Origin: Streptosporangiaceae bacterium
GTDB lineage: Bacteria > Actinomycetota > Actinomycetes > Streptosporangiales > Streptosporangiaceae
Length of the DNA stretch: 64,000 bases
Direction: 5' to 3'
NCBI GenBank assembly: GCA_025964695.1
Contig: JAOPYK010000155.1
Coordinates: forward strand, 59,785-123,784
Positions 48,990-58,944 of this stretch are shown one piece after another. A model generated the notes under the pieces. That model was not told the DNA's origin and searched no databases. It was given only the letters and a program-made list of their open reading frames with translations. The translations under genes and the position numbers were made by a program. Each line of letters opens with the position of its first letter. Position 1 is the stretch's first letter.

Positions 48990-49496
48990 TTGAAGCTGTC
49001 CGTCGCGGGAACCGCGCTGGGCGCGATGACCTCGCTCGGCATCGTGGCGGCTCCGGCCGCATCGGCCGGTACCACCCAGGTCGCCACGGTCGTCCAGGCA
49101 GCACCCGCGAAGAAGACGGTCAAGCTCACCCAGAAGCAGAAGGCGGCACGCGCGGTCAAGTTCGCGTACGCGCACATCGGTGACTGGTACCGCTACGGCG
49201 GCATCGGCCCCCACCGGTGGGACTGCTCCGGTCTCGCCGGCGGCGCCTGGAAGTACGGCGGCGTCAAGCTGCCCCGGGTGACCAACGCGATCTTCCGGGG
49301 CGTTCACACGAAGGTGCGCTGGAGCAACCTTCGCCCCGGTGATCTGGTGTTCTTCTATCGCCTTGGTCACGTCGGCATCTATGTCGGCAACGGGTACATG
49401 ATCCACGCTCCGCACACCGGGCAGAAGGTCAAACGGGTCAAGCTCAACCGCTATTTCCGGCAGCAGTTCGCCGGAGCCGTCCGCCCCGGGGCCTGA
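48990..49496 (+). CDS. Secreted NlpC/P60 peptidoglycan hydrolase
   Basis: Signal peptide; RWDCSGLAGGAWKYGGVKLPR, GHVGIYVGNGYMIHAPH. Confidence 0.92.
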   Translation: MKLSVAGTALGAMTSLGIVAAPAASAGTTQVATVVQAAPAKKTVKLTQKQKAARAVKFAYAHIGDWYRYGGIGPHRWDCSGLAGGAWKYGGVKLPRVTNAIFRGVHTKVRWSNLRPGDLVFFYRLGHVGIYVGNGYMIHAPHTGQKVKRVKLNRYFRQQFAGAVRPGA

Positions 49497-49569
49497 CCGG
49501 TCCCTTGGCGCGGGGACGCACTGACCCACAGCGGGAAGGCCAGGGTGTCCCCGCTCCACTTATGCGTCA

Positions 49570-49612
49570 CCCGTCGCCGGGTGCGGTCGATTCGACCGCA
49601 CCCGGCGACGGG
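49570..49612. terminator. 43-nt near-perfect palindrome after the NlpC/P60 gene
   Basis: CCCGTCGCCGGGTGCGGTCGA-t-TCGACCGCACCCGGCGACGGG, 21-bp arms. Confidence 0.75.
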
Positions 49613-49898
49613 CGTTTCCGGCCGGGCCGCGGTCGCCGGCCCGTCGCACCACGGCCACCAGGCAGAGCGCTCACTCGCTCCGCCGCCGTACGATCTCCAC
49701 GCTCCCCCTCGTCACCGCCCGGCGGCTCGCCGCCCCATGATCATGTCCAGTATGCCGGGCCCGTTCCGGGGGCCGGCATGCCTGCCCGGTTCCCCGTCGG
49801 GCGGCGTATTCACCTGACACCTCTTACTGATGCGTTTCCTTTACTTGACCCCACTAAGGTCCTGTTTCTGATGAGCGATCTGAGGTTGGAAGGGCACG

Positions 49899-50654
49899 AT
49901 GAGGATGAAGACGAAAACCGCCGCGCTGGGGCTCGCCGCCGTGCTGGTGGGGACTCCGCTCGCCACCGTCTCCCTGGCGTCGACCGCGACGGCCGCGACG
50001 GTCCCGGCGACCGCGACGGCATTCGTCCCCGCCTCCGCATCGGCCGCGGCCGGGCGGCCCACGCTGAACAAGGGCGCGAAGGGCCCCGATGTCAGCTATC
50101 TGCAGAGCCGGCTGAAGGCGTTGCACTATGACCCGGGTGCGCTCGACGGGAAATACGGCACCAACACCGTCTACGCGGTCTGGGCCTTCCAGAAGGTCAA
50201 CGGCCTCAAGCCGAGCAGCACGGTCGGCGCCGGCACCTGGAAGGCGCTGGCCAGGCCCAAGACCCCCAAGGCGCTCATCCGCGGCGGCGCGGCGAGCCGG
50301 ATCGAGATCAATCTGAGGACGCAGCTGCTGGTCTTCTACAAGAGCGGCAAGATCAGGCTGATCAGCCACATCTCGTCCGGGTCCGGCAAGCGCTACTACT
50401 CGCAGGGCAAGTGGCACACGGCCACCACGCCGACCGGGAACTTCAAGATCTTCCGCCGGATCAAGGGCTGGCACCGCTCGGCGCTGGGCCTGCTCTACAA
50501 CCCGGTCTACTTCTCCGGGGGCGTCGCGGTGCACGGCGAGGGCAGCGTCCCGCTGTACCCGGCCTCGCACGGCTGCGTGCGGATCCCGGTGCACACCGGT
50601 GACCTCGTCTATCCGCTCGCCAGCATGGGAACCCGGGTCTACGTGAGGCGCTGA
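49899..50654 (+). CDS. Secreted L,D-transpeptidase with peptidoglycan-binding domain
   Basis: DVSYLQSRLKALHYDPGALDGKYG; YkuD motif HGEGSVPLYPASHGCVRIP. Confidence 0.92.
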   Translation: MRMKTKTAALGLAAVLVGTPLATVSLASTATAATVPATATAFVPASASAAAGRPTLNKGAKGPDVSYLQSRLKALHYDPGALDGKYGTNTVYAVWAFQKVNGLKPSSTVGAGTWKALARPKTPKALIRGGAASRIEINLRTQLLVFYKSGKIRLISHISSGSGKRYYSQGKWHTATTPTGNFKIFRRIKGWHRSALGLLYNPVYFSGGVAVHGEGSVPLYPASHGCVRIPVHTGDLVYPLASMGTRVYVRR

Positions 50655-50725
50655 TTCGCCGCTTAACAGGGTCTTTACGGAGGAGATTCGTATTCTGGGA
50701 GGACTCTTCCAGGAAGGCCGCCCGC

Positions 50726-52402
50726 GTGCCGCTGCACTATCGCTCGGTATTCCAGGTTCGCGACGCGAACCCGGCCGACGTCGCGCGCGAACAGTTCGCC
50801 GGCTGGCTGGAGGAGCTGGGCAACCAGGAGGTGGACCTCTCCCCCGGCCGCCGGACCCTCGCCGAGGGCGTCGAGCTGGCGGTCGCGGAAGGCCCTGACA
50901 CCGCACGGTTCCGGCTTCGCAACTCGGGCTATCCGGTGCGGCTGATGACCACGCTGACCGCGCACTGCGAGCCGGGCGGGGCGGCGTGGCTCTGGCTGGA
51001 GCAGGAGTACGAGGCGTCGGCGACCAACGTCGAGCCGCTCAAGCTTCGCCCGCCCGGCCTGATCCGGGGCATCCTGCAATGCGTCGACGGGTACGACGGC
51101 CTCGCCGTGCTGACCGAGGAGCCGCAGCGGGTCACCGCGACCGGGCTGGACGTGCTGATCGACGTGCTCTGCGATGACGAGCACCAGGTGCCGGTGGTGG
51201 TGGCCAGCACGCATCCCTGGCGCAACACCGCCGAGTGGACGGAGACCGCCCGCGACCTGACCGCCAACCTGACCGGCACGGCGGCGGTCTACATCCTGGA
51301 CCGGGAGGCCACCGACCTGCTCGACGGCATGGCGGCGTTCGAGGACCACAAGGTCTACGGCGGCGCGGTCCGCACCTACCTGCCCGGTGTCGACCCGGCC
51401 AGCCCGTCGGACGCCTCCCGGCACCGGGTGCTCCCGCAGGCGCGGATCGTGGAGAGCCCGGGCCGGGCCAAGATGCTACTGACCATGCTTCCGTGGCAGC
51501 AGGCCCGAACCCGCCCGCTGCCCGAGGCGCTGCGGCGCATCGACGCGGGCGGCTTCGAGAGCGGGACCAAGACCGACGTCGCGCGGCTCCTCCGCGAGCC
51601 GGCGGTGGTCGCCCACGCCGACCCGGCCGCCGAGGGCCTGACGCTGCGGCTGTCGGCGGCGCTGCAGGAGGCGCTCAACCGGATCGGGCACTACGAGCAG
51701 CAGGTACGCGAGGCCAACGCGCGCCGCCGGGTCGCGGAGGACCAGGCGTACGAGGCGGAGCGGCAGGCGGAAAAGGAGATCCTCGACCATGACGCCACCC
51801 GCACCGAGCTGGACTCCGCGCTCGATCAGGTGCGGTGGCTCCAGTCGGAGCTGCTCGGCTCGGGGCTGGTCGAGCGCGCGTACGCTCCCGTACCGTCCGA
51901 TCAGCGCACGCCGCAGCTGCTGTCGGTGGGCGAGCTGCGCCACCATGTGCGGCGGCTGCGCCGGGTGAGCGTGGCCGTCGACTGGGAGGTCGCCGAGCGG
52001 CTCGACGAGAGCTTCAAGGCCGCCACCTGGGCCGCCAAGGCCTGGCGTGCGCTACGGGCACTGGACGACTATGCCGAGGCCCGTGCCAACCGCGAGTTCG
52101 ACCGGGACTTCTACGCCTACTGCCAGCAGCCGCCACCGGGACGCACCGGCATCTCCGCCAACGTGGTGGCGATGACCGAGAGCGACGACACCAGAGGCAA
52201 CCGGAGATTCGCCGCGGCCCGGCAGTTCACCGTCCCCACCAAGGTGAATCCGGAGGGGCGGCTGCACATGTGGGCGCACGTCAAACTCGACTCCACCGGG
52301 CGGACCGCACCGCGCATGCACTTCTACGACGACACCGCCGGGCCGACCACCCGCATCCACGTCGGCTACATCGGCCCGCATCTGCCCAACAAGCAGAGCT
52401 GA
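50726..52402 (+). CDS. Conserved-looking coiled-coil protein of unknown function
   Basis: 558 aa, long clean ORF; coiled coil NARRRVAEDQAYEAERQAEKEILDHDATRTELDSALDQV. Confidence 0.7.
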   Translation: MPLHYRSVFQVRDANPADVAREQFAGWLEELGNQEVDLSPGRRTLAEGVELAVAEGPDTARFRLRNSGYPVRLMTTLTAHCEPGGAAWLWLEQEYEASATNVEPLKLRPPGLIRGILQCVDGYDGLAVLTEEPQRVTATGLDVLIDVLCDDEHQVPVVVASTHPWRNTAEWTETARDLTANLTGTAAVYILDREATDLLDGMAAFEDHKVYGGAVRTYLPGVDPASPSDASRHRVLPQARIVESPGRAKMLLTMLPWQQARTRPLPEALRRIDAGGFESGTKTDVARLLREPAVVAHADPAAEGLTLRLSAALQEALNRIGHYEQQVREANARRRVAEDQAYEAERQAEKEILDHDATRTELDSALDQVRWLQSELLGSGLVERAYAPVPSDQRTPQLLSVGELRHHVRRLRRVSVAVDWEVAERLDESFKAATWAAKAWRALRALDDYAEARANREFDRDFYAYCQQPPPGRTGISANVVAMTESDDTRGNRRFAAARQFTVPTKVNPEGRLHMWAHVKLDSTGRTAPRMHFYDDTAGPTTRIHVGYIGPHLPNKQS

Positions 52403-52417
52403 CCGCCGGGCCCGCGG

Positions 52418-54148
52418 TCACCCGGAGGGTATCGCCGGAGAGCCGGTGGCCGCCGTCACCAGCCCGCGTACATGCTCGGCGGCCTCGCTCACCGGGACGG
52501 TCACGGTCTCGCGGGTCGCCCGGGTGGTGACCTCCACGGTGCCGCCGGCCAGCCCGCGGGAGCCGACGGTGATCCGGTACGGGATGCCGACCAGCTCGAC
52601 GTCCTTGAACTTGGCCCCGGGGCGTTCGTCACGGTCGTCGAGGATGACCTCGACCCGGTCCGCGGTGAGCCTGCCGTAAATCTCCTCGGCGACGGTCCGG
52701 GACCGCTCGTCATCGCCGTTGAGCAGCACCACGGCCACCTCGAACGGGGCGACCCGGAGCGGCCAGACGATCCCGGCGTCATCGTGGTGGGTCTCGACGA
52801 TGGCGGCCATCGCCCGCTCCACCCCGATGCCGTACGAGCCCATGATCGGTGTCACCCGCTCGCCGGAGGGGCCGAGGACGTTCACCCCGAGGGCCTCGGT
52901 GTACTTGCGTCCGAGCTTGAAGATGTGCCCGACCTCGATCGTCCGGATCACCTCCAGCGGCTTGCCGCACCGTACGCACGCCTCACCGGCGCTGACCTCC
53001 CGCAGGTCCGCCCAGGTGCCGACGGCGATGTCGCGGCCGACGTCCACGCCGCGCAGGTGCACCGCGTCGGTGTTGGCCCCGGTGGTCATCGCCCGCCTGC
53101 CGCGCAGCGCCTCGTCGGCGATGATCGGCAGGTCCGTGACGCCGACCGCGCCCAGGCTGCCGGCCGAGGCCCCGAGCGCCTCGACGATCTCCTCCGGATG
53201 GGCGGGCCGCAGCATCGCCGCACCGGTGACGTCGAGGAGCTTCTGCTCGGCCAGGGCGTGGTCGCCGCGCATCAGCACCAGCGTGACGGCGTCATCGACC
53301 ACGTACAGCAGGGACTTGATCTGGGCGTCGGCCGGTACGCCGTGCTGCCGGGTCAGTTCGTCGATGGTGCGGGCGTCCGGGGTGTCGAACCGCTCGGGTG
53401 CGGGCAGCCCCTCGCCGTCACGCACCGGCGGCAGCCCCGACGTCGCCTTCTCGACGTTGGCGGCGTACCCGCAGGCCACGCATCGTACGACCAGGTCCTC
53501 CCCCGAGTCGGACGGGCACATGAACTCGACCGACGTGCTGCCGCCCATGCTTCCGCTGGAGGCCTGCACCGGGATCGCGGGGATGCCGAGCCGGGCGAAG
53601 ATCCGCTCATAGGCCTCGTGATGGCGGTCGAACGCCGCGTCGAGCCCGGCGGCGTCCAAATCGAAGCTGTAGGAGTCCTTCATGGTGAACTCCCGCACCC
53701 GCAGCAGCCCGCTCTTGGGGCGCGGCTCGTCGCGGAACTTGGTCTGGAACTGGTACCAGACCTGCGGCAGCCGCCGGTAGGAGCTCAGCTCCTGCGCCAG
53801 CGTGGTGAAGATCTCCTCATGCGTCATGCCGAGCGCGAGGTCGGCGCCCTTGCGGTCCTGGAGACGGAACATCTCCTCGCCCATGACGTCCCAGCGGCCG
53901 CTCTTGCGCCAAATCTCGGCCGGGTGCATCGTCGGCAGCACGAACTCCTGGCCGCCGATCAAGGTCATCTCCTCGCGGATCACCTCGATGACCTTGGCGC
54001 GTACCCGTACCGCGAGCGGAAGCAGAGAGTAATGGCCGGCCATCAGCTGGCGGATGAATCCGGCGCGCAGCAGCAGCCGGTGGCTGACCGCATCGGCCTC
54101 CGCGGGGTTCTCGCGGAGCGTGGGCGCGTACAGCTGGGACCAGCGCAT
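52418..54148 (-). CDS. proS: Prolyl-tRNA synthetase
   Basis: MRWSQLYAPTLRENPAEADAVSHRLLLRAGFIRQLMAGHYSLLPLAVRV; class II motifs; anticodon-binding C-terminus. Confidence 0.96.
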   Translation of the reverse strand: MRWSQLYAPTLRENPAEADAVSHRLLLRAGFIRQLMAGHYSLLPLAVRVRAKVIEVIREEMTLIGGQEFVLPTMHPAEIWRKSGRWDVMGEEMFRLQDRKGADLALGMTHEEIFTTLAQELSSYRRLPQVWYQFQTKFRDEPRPKSGLLRVREFTMKDSYSFDLDAAGLDAAFDRHHEAYERIFARLGIPAIPVQASSGSMGGSTSVEFMCPSDSGEDLVVRCVACGYAANVEKATSGLPPVRDGEGLPAPERFDTPDARTIDELTRQHGVPADAQIKSLLYVVDDAVTLVLMRGDHALAEQKLLDVTGAAMLRPAHPEEIVEALGASAGSLGAVGVTDLPIIADEALRGRRAMTTGANTDAVHLRGVDVGRDIAVGTWADLREVSAGEACVRCGKPLEVIRTIEVGHIFKLGRKYTEALGVNVLGPSGERVTPIMGSYGIGVERAMAAIVETHHDDAGIVWPLRVAPFEVAVVLLNGDDERSRTVAEEIYGRLTADRVEVILDDRDERPGAKFKDVELVGIPYRITVGSRGLAGGTVEVTTRATRETVTVPVSEAAEHVRGLVTAATGSPAIPSG

Positions 54149-54350
54149 GGGTGGCGACCTAACTTATCGGCGATGTCCGGATAACCGCGTCCGCGAAGAC
54201 ACGGGTAGAGGACGCATTGTAAGCACTCCGCCACCGTTCCCCGGCCGAACCTGGTACGTAGGAAAGGGAAGCGGGTTCCCTCTCAGTGTGGATGACGCAT
54301 ACGTATGCCTGTGTAACGCTTGGCTGCTGATCATGCCCAAATGGAGGAGT

Positions 54351-55421
54351 GTGTCCGTGTTCGGTCCGCAAAGCATCCTGCTTCTCGTGCTGCTGGTGAC
54401 TGGATTCGCCGGACTGGCCTACGTACTGGCCCGGCCGGGGATGCTTACGCTGCGTATCGGAGCCGGTGTTCTGTCGTTCGTGGTCGCCGCGGTGTTCGGG
54501 ACCGCCTGCGTCAACCGGTTCTACGGCTACTACCAGTCGTGGACCGACCTGTTCAACGATGTCGCCGGTCAGCAGCCGGGGGTCGTCGCCCTGCCGCCCG
54601 AAGGCGGCAGGCTGCTCAGCGCGGGAAGTGACCGGGCCAGGAACGGGCTGCTCGTCGACACCCAGCTGGGCGGGGCGCAGAGCGCCATCATCCGCAATGG
54701 CCTGGTCTATCTGCCGCCGCAGTACTTCCAGCCGCAGTTCGCGAAAACGACCTTTCCCGTCCTCGAACTGCTGCACGGCTCCCCCGGTCATCCTTCCGAC
54801 TGGCAGACGGGGCTGCACCTGACCGAGACCTATCAGCGGCTCCTCACCCGGCATCAGGCCAGGCCGGCGCTCCTGGTCCTGCCCGACATCAACGGCTCCC
54901 AAGGGGGCCGGACCGGCTCGCAGTGCCTCGACCTGCCCAAGGGTCCGCAGGACGACACTTATCTCTCCAAGGACGTTCCGTCCGATATCGTGCAGCGCTT
55001 CCGGGCCGACCCCATCGGGCCGCACTGGGGCGTCGCCGGATTCTCCGAAGGCGGTTTCTGCGCCGCGAACCTCGCACTCCGGCACCCACGGACATACGGG
55101 CTCGCCGGGTCGATGAGTGGCTACTTCCAGCCGCTGCCCGAGCACGGTGCCGACCCCTTCCTCGGAGACGCCCAGCTCAGGCTGGCCAACGACCCGCTGT
55201 GGCTGGCCTCCAGGATCACACCGTACGAGCAGGTGCCCGGCTTCTGGCTGATGGCCGGGGCCTCGGACCGGGGCGACGTGGACAGCGCCCGGACCTTCCA
55301 GTCAGTGCTCAACCGACACGAGCAGACACAGCTGGTGATGATTGCCCGGGCCCGGCACACCTTCGCGGCCTGGAACCCCGCATTGCCCAAGCTGCTCACC
55401 TGGGCCACCGACCGCCTCTGA
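54351..55421 (+). CDS. Membrane-anchored alpha/beta-hydrolase-fold (esterase/mycolyltransferase-like) protein
   Basis: N-terminal TM helices; FPVLELLHGSPGHPSDW, GFSEGGFCAANLALRHP; GTG preceded by GGAGG. Confidence 0.85.
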   Translation: MSVFGPQSILLLVLLVTGFAGLAYVLARPGMLTLRIGAGVLSFVVAAVFGTACVNRFYGYYQSWTDLFNDVAGQQPGVVALPPEGGRLLSAGSDRARNGLLVDTQLGGAQSAIIRNGLVYLPPQYFQPQFAKTTFPVLELLHGSPGHPSDWQTGLHLTETYQRLLTRHQARPALLVLPDINGSQGGRTGSQCLDLPKGPQDDTYLSKDVPSDIVQRFRADPIGPHWGVAGFSEGGFCAANLALRHPRTYGLAGSMSGYFQPLPEHGADPFLGDAQLRLANDPLWLASRITPYEQVPGFWLMAGASDRGDVDSARTFQSVLNRHEQTQLVMIARARHTFAAWNPALPKLLTWATDRL

Positions 55422-55649
55422 CCCGGACGGCCCCGTCGGCGGCTCCTCGGCGAGCGCGAGGTCGTGAACCACGACCGGTCCTTCCGGCCGTCCCCACGCG
55501 GTAGAAGAACACCAGCCGTGATCGTTGTACCGACACCCGGTGCCACGATCACGCGCTGATTTACCGGGTCTATGCCTGGATGAGGGATCCGTAGGGCGGC
55601 AGGTCGGGGACACGAGGTCACGAGACCTCATGTCACCGGAAGGGCCACC

Positions 55650-55886
55650 ATGGGCATCGACCTCCAGGACAGCCTGAGCCCGAAGGCTCAGGAGCTGATC
55701 AGCTACCTGGCCCGGCATGAGGGCGGCCCCGAGGCGGCCGAAGAGAACATCCTCGCCGCGCTATGGCCCGAGACCGACGCCCGCGGTTCCCGGCCACTGT
55801 TCCTGCAGGCCGTGCACGAGATCGTGATGACCTTCAAAGCGGCCATCGAGGAGCCCGCCGCCGAACGCCGCCGGCTCGCAGGCTAG
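55650..55886 (+). CDS. Small hypothetical protein
   Basis: 78-aa ORF in otherwise empty interval. Confidence 0.5.
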   Translation: MGIDLQDSLSPKAQELISYLARHEGGPEAAEENILAALWPETDARGSRPLFLQAVHEIVMTFKAAIEEPAAERRRLAG

Positions 55887-55966
55887 ATTTCCGCGCCGCG
55901 TACCGGGATTCCATATCGCGCCAAGGCGATGGCGGCACCGACCGTGGCTCAGTAACGTTACCGAAC

Positions 55967-56158
55967 GTGAGCGACGATACCCCGGACCAGGCCCGTCAGG
56001 CCTGGGAGACCGCGCGAGACGAGCTACGGAAGGTGACCGCCGGGATGCCGCTCCGGGACACCGATCGGGACAGGCTGGTGGCCGCCCAGGCGATGTATCA
56101 CGCGACGCTCACAGCGTGGTTGCTGGATCTCCGCCAATCGGCGAGCCCGGACAGATAA
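55967..56158 (+). CDS. Small hypothetical protein
   Basis: GTG-started 63-aa helical ORF. Confidence 0.4.
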   Translation: MSDDTPDQARQAWETARDELRKVTAGMPLRDTDRDRLVAAQAMYHATLTAWLLDLRQSASPDR

Positions 56159-56521
56159 GCTCCAGGACCGGCCATCGGGATTGACTGTCGGCTGCGCGTA
56201 TGGGCCATAATCGAGCACAGTCGCTCATGACGGCCGCCGGATGTCCCGCCTCGCTGGTCGGGCGGAATTCGACCGAGGCCGCGCGCGAGTGTGGGAGCAC
56301 GAGCCGGCCGCGGCCGTCAACGATGACGAAACGGCCATGCGGCCGACCCTGCAAGCGACCGTCCACAGCAGTTGTAGATTAGTGTCATAACTTTTTTGAC
56401 CCAACTAAGAATGTTACAGACGAATGCCCGAGCAGAATAAGATTGAGCACCCGTCGGAGTGCCGAAAATTTGTTCCGGCCGGGCCCTCACTCTTGCCAAT
56501 GGGAAACACGGAGGGGTAATA

Positions 56522-56887
56522 GTGGCGACGAAGGTCATCACTGTCGATGACATCGATGGCTACGACGGACAGGACGTGGCCAAGCGCGAGTTCGAGGTCG
56601 GCGACACCAGGTTCGCCATCGACCTCGGCGACGGGAACTTCAAGAAGCTTCAGGAGTTGCTGGACGCGCTGGCCCCCTATCTGGAGAAGGCCGCCGAGGT
56701 CAAACAGGCCGGCCGTGCCCGCAAGAGCGCCACTGACGCAACCACTCGTCTGCAGGGCTACACCAACACCGACGTTCGCGCCTGGGCCAGCCAGGAAGGC
56801 GTGGACGTCAGTGCCCGCGGCAAGATCGCCGATGAGGTCTACGAGAAATTCATAGCGGCCCACCCGGACGCCAGGCCTCGTGACTAA
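56522..56887 (+). CDS. Lsr2-family nucleoid-associated protein (paralog 1)
   Basis: N-terminal dimerisation-like ...VTVDDIDG-type fold; C-terminal DVRAWASQEGVDVSARGKIADEVYEKF. Confidence 0.88.
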   Translation: MATKVITVDDIDGYDGQDVAKREFEVGDTRFAIDLGDGNFKKLQELLDALAPYLEKAAEVKQAGRARKSATDATTRLQGYTNTDVRAWASQEGVDVSARGKIADEVYEKFIAAHPDARPRD

Positions 56888-56913
56888 CCGATAACCAGCA
56901 TCAGGAGAAACCC

Positions 56914-57312
56914 ATGGCACAAAGAACGGTCGTCGAACTCATCGACGACATCGATGGGAAGCAGGCGGACGAGACGGTCTCGTTCTCGATCGATGGCGTC
57001 ACCTACGAGATCGATCTCAGCAAGGCCAACGCGAGCAAGCTCCGCACGAACTTTTCCCGATACGTCCAGAAGGCGCGCAAGGCAGGAACCGCCAAGCCCG
57101 GTCGCAAGGCCGGTGCTCCCCGCACGGTCAATAGCCGGGAGCGGTCATCGGACATCCGGTCGTGGGCCAAGCAGCACGGCATCACCGTCAACGACCGCGG
57201 CCGTATCCCCGCTCAGGTCATCGAGGCCTACGAGAGCAACGACCCCCGCAAGGCCAAGGAACCGGCTGCGAAGATCCCCCAGACCACTTTCAAGGCGGTC
57301 AGCAACCCCTGA
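56914..57312 (+). CDS. lsr2: Lsr2-family nucleoid-associated protein (paralog 2)
   Basis: MAQRTVVELIDDIDGKQADETVSFSIDGVTYEIDLSKANASKLR; C-terminal DIRSWAKQHGITVNDRGRIPAQVIEAY. Confidence 0.93.
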   Translation: MAQRTVVELIDDIDGKQADETVSFSIDGVTYEIDLSKANASKLRTNFSRYVQKARKAGTAKPGRKAGAPRTVNSRERSSDIRSWAKQHGITVNDRGRIPAQVIEAYESNDPRKAKEPAAKIPQTTFKAVSNP

Positions 57313-57510
57313 GGGAAGACCCCGATCACCACGGACCCGGTGGTACGCCTCAAACGCGGATCGGGGCACCAGAACTCGCCCTGGGAGAGCCGAGTGCCTC
57401 CTTGGACAAAGCCGGTGACAAGGCCGGTACGGAATCCCGTCGACCACTCGGGTAGCATTCCGGCGTTCCGACGCGCAAGGTGTGCATGACGCCGAGCGTG
57501 GAGGTACCTC

Positions 57511-58839
57511 GTGTACGACGGGCTGGAACTTGCGGGCCGCTATCGGCTGAATGAGAAACTGGGCCGCGGCGGCATGGGCGAGGTGTGGCGAGGCACCGAT
57601 CTGCGACTGCGGCGAACGGTCGCCGTCAAACTGCTGCCCCTGCACGCGGACTCCGACCCCGCCGGAGCGGCACGGTTCCGGCGGGAGGCCGAGATCACCG
57701 CGGCATTCCAGCATCCGACCATCACGGCGCTCTATGACATGGACGAGCACCGGGCCGACGCCGGCCAGGACCTCCTTTTCCTGATCATGGAAATGCTGGA
57801 CGGCGAGGATCTCCGCAAGGTGATGGACCGGGAGCCGCTCGGCCTGCCCATCGACGAGACCCTCGCGCTGACCACCCAGGTGTCCGACGGACTCGCCACC
57901 GCGCATTCCCGGGGCGTGGTGCACCGTGACATCAAGCCCGCCAATCTGGTCCGGCTGCGCGACGGCAAGGTCAAGATTTGCGACTTCGGGATCGCGCGGC
58001 TCGCGGAATCGACCGCCGGATTGACCCACGGGCTGCTCGGTACACCCGCGTACATGGCCCCAGAGCAGTTCAACGGAGGGACCATCGATGGACGCACCGA
58101 CCTTTACGCGCTGGGATGTGTGCTCTACGTAATGCTCACCGGCCGCCCTCCGTTCCCATCCGACGTGAGCGTCGCCGAGCACATGTACCACCACCTCAAC
58201 ACCGTTCCGGACGGGCCCAGGTCGCTGCGGCCCGATACCCCCGAAGAACTCGATGAGCTGGTACTGGAGTTGCTGGCGAAAGACGCCTCCCATCGGCCCG
58301 CCTCAGCCGGGCACGTCACCGATCGGCTCCGGGAGATCACCGACCTGAGCGGTACCGGCCGCCGGCTCCCCGCCGATTCGGGTTTCTCCGGGCCCGCGGA
58401 AAGGCTCGTCGAATACCTGACCCTCTATGTCGTCAACGGATTTCGTCGCGGCCATGACCGCCACACGGTCTACGGCTATCTAGCACGTTCCGATATCGCC
58501 TGGTCCGTGGAGATCGCCCGTCGCGTCGTCGCCAGGGTACGGCCCGCACTGGTCCGGGTCGGTGCCGATCAGAAGACGGCCGACGAGTGGTCACAGGGGT
58601 TCGCTGACCTGCTCTCGGCGGGGGAGTTCGGCACGGAACTCGGTGCGGGCTTCCGCCGAGAGGTGCGGCACTCCGTTCCGAACGTGGTGGAGTTCGAACT
58701 TCAGCTGCTGAACAGCGCGGGGCGAGGGGGCGAAACCGGTCCGCTCCTGCTGACCGAACGTGACCGAGACCGCCTCCAGCGAATCGGCAAGTACACCGGC
58801 TGGCTGTTGGCGGAGTCCCAGCGCCCGATGCCCGGCTGA
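57511..58839 (+). CDS. Serine/threonine protein kinase without obvious TM sensor
   Basis: LGRGGMGEVWRG, VAVKLLP, VVHRDIKPANLV, ICDFGIARL. Confidence 0.95.
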   Translation: MYDGLELAGRYRLNEKLGRGGMGEVWRGTDLRLRRTVAVKLLPLHADSDPAGAARFRREAEITAAFQHPTITALYDMDEHRADAGQDLLFLIMEMLDGEDLRKVMDREPLGLPIDETLALTTQVSDGLATAHSRGVVHRDIKPANLVRLRDGKVKICDFGIARLAESTAGLTHGLLGTPAYMAPEQFNGGTIDGRTDLYALGCVLYVMLTGRPPFPSDVSVAEHMYHHLNTVPDGPRSLRPDTPEELDELVLELLAKDASHRPASAGHVTDRLREITDLSGTGRRLPADSGFSGPAERLVEYLTLYVVNGFRRGHDRHTVYGYLARSDIAWSVEIARRVVARVRPALVRVGADQKTADEWSQGFADLLSAGEFGTELGAGFRREVRHSVPNVVEFELQLLNSAGRGGETGPLLLTERDRDRLQRIGKYTGWLLAESQRPMPG

Positions 58840-58944
58840 GCCTTCGGAACTCGGCGGGCCGGACGGCCTCGGCCAACGAGTCTTGGACCGAGCCCATCCC
58901 CGCTACCTTTGCCTTGACCCGTCATCCATGAGAGGCAGGCATCC

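Noticed and set aside
55529-55556. Third copy of the 47-nt palindrome family (GTGATCGT...ACGATCAC)
   Set aside because: Shorter, with different arms; similarity too weak to claim membership, treated as an ordinary hairpin
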